Assembly (NCBI GenBank): GCA_002155895.1
Contig: MUMD01000164.1
Span: 1 to 62,386, forward strand
Direction of reading: 5' to 3'
Origin: Streptomyces rochei
GTDB lineage: Bacteria; Actinomycetota; Actinomycetes; Streptomycetales; Streptomycetaceae
DNA: 62,386 nt
Positions 50,507 to 59,200 of this stretch are shown here, one piece after another (the stretch's first letter is position 1; every line of letters starts with the position of its first letter). A program made the translations under genes and the position numbers. The notes beneath the pieces are model-generated. The model had not been told where the DNA came from. It ran no database searches and saw only the letters and a list, made by a program, of their open reading frames with translations.

Positions 50507-52246
50507 ATGATCGTCCACCCGGAGCTGCGCCGCGCGGCCCGTCGGGCACGCCGCCCCCTGCTCACGGCCACCCTGCTGCAGGGCGCCGTCACCCTCACCC
50601 ACTTGGCGCAGGCCGTACTCCTGGTCCTCGCACTCGCCCGCCTGGCCCGCGGCGACACCGGCGGGCTGCCGTGGCTGCTGGGCGCGGTGCTCGCCGTCGT
50701 CTCCGCTCGCGCCGGACTCGGCATCTGGCAGCGGCGCACCGCCACCCGCGCCGGGGCCGAGGTCAGAGTGGCGCTGCGGGACGAACTCCTCACCCACCTC
50801 GGCTGCCTGGGACCCGCACACCTGACCACCGCACGCGCCGGCGCCGTCCGCACCACCCTCGTCGAGGGCGTCGAGGGCGTCGACGCGTACGTCTCCCGCT
50901 ACCTGCCCCAACTGCTGATCACCCTCACGGTGCCTCCCCTGCTGCTCGCCGGACTGCTCGCGGTGGAACCGGTGGCCCTCCTCGCCCTCGCCCCCGCCCT
51001 GCTGCTCGCCCTGTTCGGCCCGCGCGCCTGGGACCGGCTCCTCGCCCACCGGGGAAAAGAACACTGGGACACGTACGAAGCACTCGGCGCCGACTACCTA
51101 GAGGCCCTGCAGGGCATGCCCGCCCTGCGCGCCGCCGGCGCGGTCGGCCGTACCCGCGTACGCCTGGAGAAGCGCTCGGCGGCCCTGCACCGGGCGACCG
51201 TCGCCAAACTGCGCGTGTCCCTGGTCGACACCGGCATCACCGACCTCGCCATCCAGGGCGGCACCGCCGCCGCCGCGCTCCTCGCCTGCTGGTCGGCCGT
51301 CACCGGCTCCACCACGGCCACCGGCACCTACCTGGTTCTGCTGCTGGCCTCCGAATGCTTCCGGCCGGTGCGTGACCTGGCCCGCGAGTGGCACGCCGGA
51401 TACCTGGGAGCGTCGGCCGCCGACGGACTCGCGGCCCTGCGCACCGCCGAGCCGACCGTCCCCGACACCGGGACGGACTCGGCGAGTTGGCAGGCGCCAC
51501 CCGAACTGAGCTTCCACAACGTCCACTTCACCTACGACGGCGCGCCGGCACCCGCCCTGGACGGCGTCACCTTCACCGCGCAGGCGGGCCGGACCACCGC
51601 GATCGTCGGACCGTCCGGCGCGGGCAAATCCACGCTGCTGGCCCTGCTCCTGCGCCACCACGACCCGCACGAGGGCCGGATCACCCTCGCCGGGCGTCCC
51701 ACGACCCACTTCGCGCTCGACGCGCTGCGCCGGGGCATCGCCGTCGTCTCGCAGGAGACGTACCTCTTCCACGTCACCATCGCCGACAACCTGCGTCTGG
51801 CCCGGCCGGACGCCACCGACGACGACCTGATCCGGGCGGCGCGGGTCGCCGGGATCCACGACGAGATCACCGCTCTCCCGGACGGTTACGCCACCGTCCT
51901 CGGCGAACGCGGCGCCACCCTCTCCGGCGGACAGCGCCAGCGCCTCGCCCTTGCCCGCGCCCTGCTCGCCGACGCCCCGGTCCTCGTCCTCGACGAGGCC
52001 ACCAGCGCGGTCGACGAACGCCGCGAGGCGGACATCGTCCGGGACCTCCTGAACGCCGTGACGGGCCGCACCGTCCTGGTGGTCGCCCACCGGCTCGCGG
52101 CCGTCCGGCACGCCGACCGCATCGTCGTCCTCGACGCGGGACGGGTGGACGCCATCGGCGAGCACGCCGACCTGATCGGGGCCGGGGGCGTCTACACACG
52201 GCTCGTCGAGGCGGGCCACGCCCACCGAGGAGAACACGCCGCATGA
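50507..52246 (+). CDS. ABC half-transporter with fused NBD, CydD/YbtP-like
   Basis: A 579-aa type IV ABC half: six TM helices in the first about 310 residues, then an NBD with Walker A 'GPSGAGKST', Q-loop 'VVSQETYLF', signature 'LSGGQRQR', Walker B 'VLVLDEATSAVD' and 'VAHRL'. All catalytic residues are present. It overlaps the next half-transporter (ATGA), giving a heterodimer. In siderophore clusters such pairs (YbtPQ, IrtAB) import or process the metal chelate; CydDC-like thiol export is the alternative. Confidence 0.9.
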   Translation: MIVHPELRRAARRARRPLLTATLLQGAVTLTHLAQAVLLVLALARLARGDTGGLPWLLGAVLAVVSARAGLGIWQRRTATRAGAEVRVALRDELLTHLGCLGPAHLTTARAGAVRTTLVEGVEGVDAYVSRYLPQLLITLTVPPLLLAGLLAVEPVALLALAPALLLALFGPRAWDRLLAHRGKEHWDTYEALGADYLEALQGMPALRAAGAVGRTRVRLEKRSAALHRATVAKLRVSLVDTGITDLAIQGGTAAAALLACWSAVTGSTTATGTYLVLLLASECFRPVRDLAREWHAGYLGASAADGLAALRTAEPTVPDTGTDSASWQAPPELSFHNVHFTYDGAPAPALDGVTFTAQAGRTTAIVGPSGAGKSTLLALLLRHHDPHEGRITLAGRPTTHFALDALRRGIAVVSQETYLFHVTIADNLRLARPDATDDDLIRAARVAGIHDEITALPDGYATVLGERGATLSGGQRQRLALARALLADAPVLVLDEATSAVDERREADIVRDLLNAVTGRTVLVVAHRLAAVRHADRIVVLDAGRVDAIGEHADLIGAGGVYTRLVEAGHAHRGEHAA

Positions 52247-54054
52247 GCACCACCACCCCCACCGACACCGCTGCGACCGACGCCGCTGCGACCGACGCCG
52301 CTGCGACCGACGCCGCCCCGACTGACACGGACGTGCCCGCGCGGGGCTCACTGCGCGCCCTGCTCCCGGCCCTCGCCGGCCACCGCGCCATGGCGGTCCG
52401 CACCTGCGCCGCCGCCCTCCTCGAACAGGGCTCCCTCGTCGCGCTGCTGACCCTGGCCGCGCACACCGTGGGAACGGCCGTCATCGAAGGCCACGCCCCC
52501 TCCTCTGCCGCCACCATCGCGCTCGTCACCCTGGTCGTCGTACGCGTCCTGATGACCTGGCGCGAGATGGACCTCTCCCACGACCTCGCCTACCGGGTAC
52601 TGGCCGCCCTGCGCGTCCGCGTCTTCGACGGCCTCGCCCGCAGCGCGCCGGCCCGCGTCGCGGGCCGGCGCAGCGGAGACCTCGCCGCCACGGCCATGGC
52701 CGACGTGGAGGCCCTGGAGTTCTTCTACGCCCACACCCTCGCCCAACTGCTGGCGGCGAGCACGGTCTTCACGGGCGGCTCCGTGGTCCTCGCACTCGTG
52801 GAACCATGGCTGCCGGCAGTCGTGCTGCCGGTCGCGGCCCTGCTCGCCGCCGCGCCCTTCGCCGACGCACGCGGACGCGCGGTGCGCGGCAGCCGCACCC
52901 GGAGCGCGATCGCGGGACTGTCGGCCGACACGGTGGAGACCGTCGACGGACTGCGCGAGCTGATCGCCTTCGGCGCTCTGACGGAGCGCCGCCGCCGGCT
53001 CGCCGAACGGGGACGACAGGTGGGGGAGGCCCAGCGGGCCGAGGCCACCCGGGAGGCCGTCGCCGGCGCGGTCCGGGACCTCCTCATCGTGGCCGCGGTC
53101 CTCGGCGTGGTCGCCGCGGCCGCGCACTCCGTGACCACGGGACGCCTGGACGGCGCATGGGCTCCGGCGGCGATGGCCCTGGCCCTGTCCGTCCTCGGTC
53201 CGGTCGCGGAGTCGGCCCGGTCCCTGAGCCAGGCCGTGGCACTGCGCGCCGCCGCCGCCCGCGTCCACGCGGCCGTCCAGGCCCCCGCTCTCGCTCCGCC
53301 ACCCCCTGCGCCCCGCGCCCTGCCGCCCGGCCCGCTGGGTGTCCGGCTGCACCGGGTGAGGTTCGACTACGGCGGCGGGCCCGTCCTGGACGGCGTCGAG
53401 CTGACCGTCCCCCCGGGACAGACGCTCGCGCTCGTGGGCGCCTCGGGCGCCGGCAAGTCGACCTGCGCCCACCTGCTGGCCAGGTTCTGGGACCCGTCCG
53501 AGGGAGCGGTCCAGCTGGTGCCCGCCGACGCCGACCCCGTGGACGTGCGGGACGTGACCGACGCGGAACTGCGGTCCGCGGTCGTACTCGTGGGACAGGA
53601 GACACCCCTCTTCCACGGCACGCTCGCCGAGAACCTGCGGCTCGCCGCGCCCGAGGCGGACGACGACCTGCTCGCCGATGCCGCCCGCCTGTGCGGCATC
53701 GACCGGATCGCCCCGATGGACACCCTCGTCGGCGAGCGCGGTGCGACGCTCTCGGGCGGCCAACGGGCCCGCGTCGCCCTCGCCCGAGCACTGCTGGTCC
53801 GCCCGAGAGTCCTCATCCTCGACGAGTCCACCGCCCACCTCGACAACACCGGCGACGCCCAACTCGCCGCCGCGCTGCGCGAGGAGGGCCGTACCACGAT
53901 CGTCATCGCACACCGGCCGGCCACCATCCGCCGGTCCGACCGCATCGCCGTACTCGAGAACGGCCGCATCACGGAACAGGGAACCTGGCAGGAACTCACG
54001 AGCCGCCCCGACAGCGCCCTGAACCACATCCTCGCCCTCACTCCGTCAGACTGA
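52243..54054 (+). CDS. ABC half-transporter with fused NBD, CydC/YbtQ-like
   Basis: A 603-aa partner of the previous gene. A disordered N-terminal tail of about 30 residues includes three copies of AATDA encoded by a 15-bp tandem repeat. A six-helix TM domain (about 40-330) and an NBD follow, with Walker A 'GASGAGKST', signature 'LSGGQRAR', Walker B 'VLILDESTAHLD' and 'IAHRP'. Both NBDs have complete catalytic residues, unlike asymmetric exporters with a degenerate site. Confidence 0.9.
   Translation: MSTTTPTDTAATDAAATDAAATDAAPTDTDVPARGSLRALLPALAGHRAMAVRTCAAALLEQGSLVALLTLAAHTVGTAVIEGHAPSSAATIALVTLVVVRVLMTWREMDLSHDLAYRVLAALRVRVFDGLARSAPARVAGRRSGDLAATAMADVEALEFFYAHTLAQLLAASTVFTGGSVVLALVEPWLPAVVLPVAALLAAAPFADARGRAVRGSRTRSAIAGLSADTVETVDGLRELIAFGALTERRRRLAERGRQVGEAQRAEATREAVAGAVRDLLIVAAVLGVVAAAAHSVTTGRLDGAWAPAAMALALSVLGPVAESARSLSQAVALRAAAARVHAAVQAPALAPPPPAPRALPPGPLGVRLHRVRFDYGGGPVLDGVELTVPPGQTLALVGASGAGKSTCAHLLARFWDPSEGAVQLVPADADPVDVRDVTDAELRSAVVLVGQETPLFHGTLAENLRLAAPEADDDLLADAARLCGIDRIAPMDTLVGERGATLSGGQRARVALARALLVRPRVLILDESTAHLDNTGDAQLAAALREEGRTTIVIAHRPATIRRSDRIAVLENGRITEQGTWQELTSRPDSALNHILALTPSD
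52270..52314 (+). repeat. 3 x 15-bp tandem repeat inside coding sequence
   Basis: Three perfect copies of GCTGCGACCGACGCC (52270-52284, 52285-52299, 52300-52314) encode an Ala/Thr/Asp repeat in the N-terminal tail of the second ABC half. In-frame units suggest length variation among strains. Confidence 0.92.
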
Positions 54055-54102
54055 CCCACCGCCGGTTCCGGCCCGGACGAGGTGCTACCACCTTGCCACA
54101 CA

Positions 54103-54117
54103 TATCGAATCTCGATA
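54103..54117. promoter_or_regulatory. TATCGA-N3-TCGATA dyad upstream of DUF2975 fusion gene
   Basis: A perfect 6-bp inverted repeat in an AT-rich stretch (54098-54140), with a second partial TCG..CGA element near 54126-54136. It is 34 bp upstream of the ATG at 54151. It separates this gene from the ABC transporter and suggests its own promoter and repressor. Confidence 0.55.
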
Positions 54118-54150
54118 GATTCCCATCGTATTTCGATTGAAGGGGTGCTG

Positions 54151-54459
54151 ATGGGAAAGATCACCGTGCCGGCACTGCGTACCGTGCTCGTGGTAGTGCT
54201 CGCCGGTTCGCTGTTCGTACAGACCGTGATGGTCGCGCTGCCGGCCGACGACATGGAGGACGGTGTGCTCGCGGACGGGCGCCTGCCGCTCCTGCTGATC
54301 GTGGTCCTGAGCATCGGCGCGGCCCAGGCCGTCCTGGTCTGCGCATGGCGGCTGGTGGCCGCGCTCTGCGAGGTACTGGACTGCCGGCCCGGAGACCTGC
54401 TGCGCTGGGAGGCCGAAAGCCTGCCGGGCGAGGCCACGGCCGCAGGGCGGCACCGGTGA
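54151..54459 (+). pseudogene. Apparent deletion fusion: DUF2975 N-terminus joined to YozG-like HTH C-terminus
   Basis: Encodes 102 aa. Residues 1-78 read as the start of a DUF2975 membrane protein: 'MGKITVPALRTVLVVVLAGSLFVQTVM', then 'LLLIVVLSIGAAQAVLVCAWRL'. From about residue 80 it becomes 'AALCEVLDCRPGDLLRWEAE', the C-terminus of the YozG-type Cro/CI regulator normally encoded by the next gene. Both genes are usually full length, so the sequence between is missing. AAGGGG lies 6 nt before the ATG. Whether a product functions is unknown. It overlaps the FAD gene (GTGA). Confidence 0.75.
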
Positions 54460-55610
54460 CGAAACCGACCGACACCGACCGCCTCGGGTCCACGGCCCGT
54501 ACCGACGTCCTCGTCGTCGGCGCCGGGCTGGCCGGCCTCCACACCGCCACGTTCCTCGCACGACAGGGCCACGACGTCCTCCTGATCGACCGGCGAAACA
54601 GCCTCGCCGCCGCGGTCCGCACCACGGGAATCTTCGTACGGAAGACGCTCGACGACTTCCCGCTGCCTCCCGAGCACCTCGGCCCACCGATCCGACGGGT
54701 CGTCCTCTACCCGCCCGACCTGCGCCGCCCGGTCACCCTGGTCAGCGGCCGCGACGAGTTCCGCGTAGGAGACATGGGGCCTCTCTACACGGCGACGGCG
54801 GCCACCGCGACGGCCGCGGGCGTGCGGATCGTCCTGGGCACGCGCTACGCCGGACGCCAGGGCGACACGTTCCATTTGCTCGGTCGCGACGGGCCGACGG
54901 CAGTCCGGGCGCGGTTCGTCGTCGGTGCCGACGGCGCCCGCTCCAGCGTCGCCCGCGACCTCGCCCTTGACCGCAACCGGCACCTGCTGGTCGGAGCCGA
55001 GGAGGTCTTCGAGCTTGCCGGACACGACGAGCCGCCGACCTTCCACTGCGTGCTCGACCCCTCGCTCGCTCCCGGCTACCTGGCTTGGGTGGTCAACGAC
55101 GGGCAGCACGCGCATGTGGGCGTCGCCGGCTATGCGGACCGCTTCCCGGGCGGACTCCGCCGAACCCTGCAGCGGTTCAGCGCGTCAGCGCCCGGCATGA
55201 CCGCCGTGAACCGTCCGGAAGCGGTGGAACGGCGCGGCGGCCCGATCCCCGTCGGAGGCGTCCTGCGTCGGATCGGCTGCCCTGACGGCCTTCTGGTGGG
55301 GGACGCGGCCGGCGCGGTCTCCCCCCTCACCGCCGGCGGCCTGGATCCGTGCCTGCGGCTGTCCGAGTTCGCGGCCGAAATCCTGGACCACGCGCTCCGC
55401 ACCGGGCGGCCGACCGCGCTGTCCGCCTACGACGGAGCCGCACTGCGCGCCGCATTCCGAGGCCGGCTGACCCTGCGCAGGGGACTGGCCCAGGTGCGCA
55501 CACCGACCATGGCCCAAGCGGCCTTCACACTGCTCCGTACGCCGGTCGGCCGGGCCGCGGCGAGCCGGGTCCTCTTCGGCGACAAGTCCTTCCCGACTCC
55601 CGCCCGTTGA
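54456..55610 (+). CDS. FAD-dependent oxidoreductase (geranylgeranyl-reductase-like)
   Basis: A 384-aa flavoprotein. The dinucleotide-binding fold is 'VLVVGAGLAGLHTATFL' (about 18-34) with the acidic strand end 'LLIDRR'. 'VVGADGARSSVARDL' is the DG motif and 'GLLVGDAAGAVSPLTAGGLDPCLRLSEFAA' the C-terminal GD motif. The GTG at 54456 overlaps the stop of the DUF2975 fusion. A link to metallophore chemistry is possible by position only. A 366-bp empty gap follows. Confidence 0.88.
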   Translation: MTKPTDTDRLGSTARTDVLVVGAGLAGLHTATFLARQGHDVLLIDRRNSLAAAVRTTGIFVRKTLDDFPLPPEHLGPPIRRVVLYPPDLRRPVTLVSGRDEFRVGDMGPLYTATAATATAAGVRIVLGTRYAGRQGDTFHLLGRDGPTAVRARFVVGADGARSSVARDLALDRNRHLLVGAEEVFELAGHDEPPTFHCVLDPSLAPGYLAWVVNDGQHAHVGVAGYADRFPGGLRRTLQRFSASAPGMTAVNRPEAVERRGGPIPVGGVLRRIGCPDGLLVGDAAGAVSPLTAGGLDPCLRLSEFAAEILDHALRTGRPTALSAYDGAALRAAFRGRLTLRRGLAQVRTPTMAQAAFTLLRTPVGRAAASRVLFGDKSFPTPAR

Positions 55611-55976
55611 TCACGAGGTCGATCGCTCACCTCGCGCACGTGCCAGGGCAGTCTTCACAGCGTCGCCCGTTGGGCAGAGGCCGGCCGCAGGTGCCTGTCG
55701 AGCATCACCCACCGCACCGAGTCGGCGTCCGGTGCGGTGGCAGACAGGCGCGACGCCCAGTGACCCGTCGGAGCTGCCCGGACGGCCGGCCACGCGCCTC
55801 TCGATCTGGGCGCGGATGATCAGGTCGTCACCGAAGAGGCCCGCGGTCGATCCGAGCGGTTCATCGGAGCGTGGCGCTCACGCGGTGGTCGTCGATCGGA
55901 ACGACGGACCGTGCGAGCGCCCGCCCGGACACGTCACCCGGCAGCCGACCGGAGCCGTCGGGGCCGGGCCGTGCCG
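55611..55976. other. Gap without recognised gene
   Basis: 366 bp. Minus-strand frames remain open here but show no family pattern or ribosome site. No clear hairpin or operator seen. Possibly the boundary between the importer module and the partner-switching locus. Confidence 0.5.
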
Positions 55977-56273
55977 TCAGGCACCGCCCGGACCGTGCAC
56001 GGTGGTGAGGTCGGCAAGGCCCGAGACTTCCAGCACGGGCGCCAGGAGCGGGGTGGCGATGAGCTGGATACGGTCGACGTGGCGGAAGAGGACGCTCAGG
56101 CCGGCGCTGTCGAGGTACTCGACCTCGGTCAGGTCGATGACGAGCGGGCCGTCTGTCGTCTCGATCGCTGTGGCGAGGGCGTCCGTGTTGCTCATGTCGA
56201 TCTCGCCCACGGCTGTCAGCTGGGTGACACCGTCGGGCCGTCGACTGGGCGTCAGGGTCAGGAGCGTGGTCAT
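55977..56273 (-). CDS. STAS-domain anti-sigma factor antagonist
   Basis: A 98-aa single STAS domain. 'GEIDMSNTDALATAI' and 'LVIDLTEVEYLDSAGLSVLFRHVD' contain the phospho-acceptor Ser in 'DSAG'. It overlaps the stop of the 1385-aa hybrid (ATGA), so it is co-translated with its probable kinase (RsbW domain) and phosphatase (SpoIIE domain) in that chain. Ends with a short Gly tail. Confidence 0.92.
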   Translation of the reverse strand: MTTLLTLTPSRRPDGVTQLTAVGEIDMSNTDALATAIETTDGPLVIDLTEVEYLDSAGLSVLFRHVDRIQLIATPLLAPVLEVSGLADLTTVHGPGGA

Positions 56274-59200
56274 CAGGCAATCCTCGTGTGCATGTCGACG
56301 GTGGTGCCGGCGGTGCCGGAGGTGATGGTGACCTGGTGCATCAGCGCCCGCATCAGCGCGACGCCTCGGCCACGGTGGCTGTTCTCCCCGGGGTGCGGCG
56401 TCCTCCAGCGACCGGTGTCGGCGACCGTCAGGTGCAGGTCGTCCACCAGGGCCTCGGCGCGGAGCCGGACCGTGTCACCAGGGGCGTCCCGGTGACCGTG
56501 CTCGATGGCGTTCGCACAGGCCTCTCCGGCGGCGACCAGTACGTTCTGCACCGTGTGCGGGGGGAGCTCGCACTGGGTGAGCCAGCTGCGCAACGCTTTG
56601 CGCACCGGGGCCAGTTGCGATGACTCCGCCGGGAAGGCCACCTCCAGAGGCGCCGGGTGGCGGTACAGGAGGAGAGCCACGTCGTCGTCGAAGCCACCGG
56701 ACGGCGCCAACTGCGACATGACATGCGTGGCGAGGTCGTCGACGGCCACGTCGCGCCCCGCCTGGACGGCTTCACCGGCCTGGTCTATGCCAGCCGTCAA
56801 CGGACGGCGCCGGCGTTCCACGAGACCGTCGGTATACAGCAGGAGCGTGGCGCGGGCGGGAACGGTACACGTGCTCTCGGGACGCTCCCTTCCCGGGCGC
56901 ACGGCCAGCGGCACGGACCGCCCGTCGTTGAGCAGGACGGTGGTGCCGTCGGGAAGGGTGAGGATGCCAGGCGGGTGCCCGGCGCTGGAGTAGGTCAGGT
57001 TGCCGGTTTCCGGATCGAGGACACCACAGAACACGGTGGTGCACATGGCGCCGGTGATGCCCGCGGCGAAGTGGTCCAGTGCCATCAGGGTCTGGGCGGG
57101 TCCGGAGTCCTGCAGCAGCAGGGCCCGGCACGCGCTGCGCAACTGACCCATGACGGTGGCCGCTTCGAGGCCGCGGCCGACGCAGTCGCCGACGACGATG
57201 CCGATGCGCCCGTCCGGAAGCCGGACGGTGTCGTACCAGTCCCCGCCGACCTCCAGGGGAGGGGTGGCGGGCTCGTAGCGGACGGCGAAGCCGTCGGGAA
57301 GGTCCGCCGGCCCGAGGATGGAGCGCTGCAGGGCGATCGCCGTCTCGCGCTGCTGGTCGATCTGGTGGGCGCGCGCCAGGCCCTGCGCGAGCTGACCGGC
57401 GAGGAGGGAGAGCAGAAGCTGGTCCTCGCCGGTGAAGGGGCGGTGGTCGCCGAGATCGATCCACAGCACCATCGTCCCCTTCGGGTGACTGACGGTGATG
57501 CCGGCGCCGGACGGATCTTCGGCTGGGGTCAGCAGCGGACCGTCCAGCCAGGCCGAGAGCCGCTCCCGGCGCTCGGGGGACAAATCCTGCCAACGCAGCC
57601 CGGCATCGGTGGCCGTGACCGCGATGTCCTGGCCGGCGGTCGCCACGGCAGCCAGGACGCACTCGGCGCGCCACAGTTCCTTGAGGACTGCCAGGGAGCC
57701 GGCGAGTGCCTCGGGAGAACTGGTCGCCTGGGTGAGCCGCATGCTCAGGGCGGCCTGCGCGCTTTCGCGCTGTACCGCGTAGTGCTCGGCGGTGACGTCG
57801 CGGAACGTGCCGACGGTGACCTTGCGTCCGGTGTCCGGGTCCTGAGCCTGGTTGAAGGTGGCCGTCACCCACAGGCGGTGTCCGTCGCGATGGGTGACGG
57901 GGATGGTGTAGAAGCCCTTGGGGTTGTTGAGCAGTTGAGCGAAGGCCTCGTCCACCTCGCGATGTGCCTCGGGATCGGTGTCGGCGTCCGGCCACCAAGG
58001 ATGGACCGGCTGGTAGGGGAGGCCGTCGGGGGTGTAACCGAGGATGTCGGTGAACGCCGCGTTGATCTCGATGACGGCGCCCTCCTCGTCGCAGACGAAG
58101 AACGCCTCCTGCAAGGAGTCGACCAGCGCCTTGCGCCAGCGTGCCTGATGGCTGCGCAGCCGTGCCAGCTCGACGTTGGCCCGTACGCGAGCGAGGAGTT
58201 CGGCGGCGGCGAACGGCTTGACGAGGTAGTCGTCGGCACCGGCTTGCAGGCCCTCGATGGATGCCTCTTGCCCGGCCCGGGCCGAGAGCAGTAGTACGGG
58301 CACCGAAGCGGTTTGCGGGTCCGTGCGCAGCGCGGCCACGAGGCCGAGGCCGTCGAGGCCGGGCATCATGACGTCGCTGATGACCAGGTCGGGGGTGTCG
58401 GCACGGACCGTCCTCAGGGCCGACAGGCCGTCGTCGACGGTGCGTACCTGGTACCCGGAGCCCTTGAGGAGCCTGGTGAGGTACTCGCGCATGTCGGCGT
58501 TGTCATCGGCGACCAGGATGCGTGCCGGGACGGAGGGGGACGCGGCGTAGCCCGACGCGTCGGCGGCGGTCACCGCCGTTCGCGCGTCCGAGGCGTCCTC
58601 GTCCGGAAGCCAGCGCAACGCCTCCTGAAGATAGGGGTCGGCGGTCGACGCTCCCCGGCCGTTCTCGGCAGGTGCCAGGGACTCGGGGGGCAGGTGGGCG
58701 GAGCCGAACGGCAGAGTGACGGTGAAACGGGTGCCCTCACCCTCGGTACTGTCGGCGGTGATGGTTCCGCCGTGCAGTCCCACCAACTCCTTCACCAGGG
58801 CGAGACCGATGCCGCTGCCCTCGTTGGAACGGGAGCGGGCGTTCTCGATCCGGTGGAACCGTTCGAACAGCCGCGGCATCTCCGCGGCGGGTACGCCGAT
58901 GCCGGTGTCGGCGACCGTCACGACGGCGTGCTTGTCCACGGCGCGTACGGAGACGTGGATCGAGCCGTCGAAGGTGAACTTCAACGCGTTGCTGAGCAGG
59001 TTGAGGATCACCTTCTCCCACATGCCGCGGTCGATGTAGACCGGCTCGGGAAGCTCGGAGTGGTCGATGCGGAAGTCCAGGCCGGCCTTGTCGATGGCGG
59101 AGCGGAACACGCTGGCCAGGTCGGCGGTGACCAGGGACAGGTCGGTGGGTTCGTAGCGGGCCTGCATGCGGCCGGCCTCGATGCGGGAGAAGTCCAGCAA

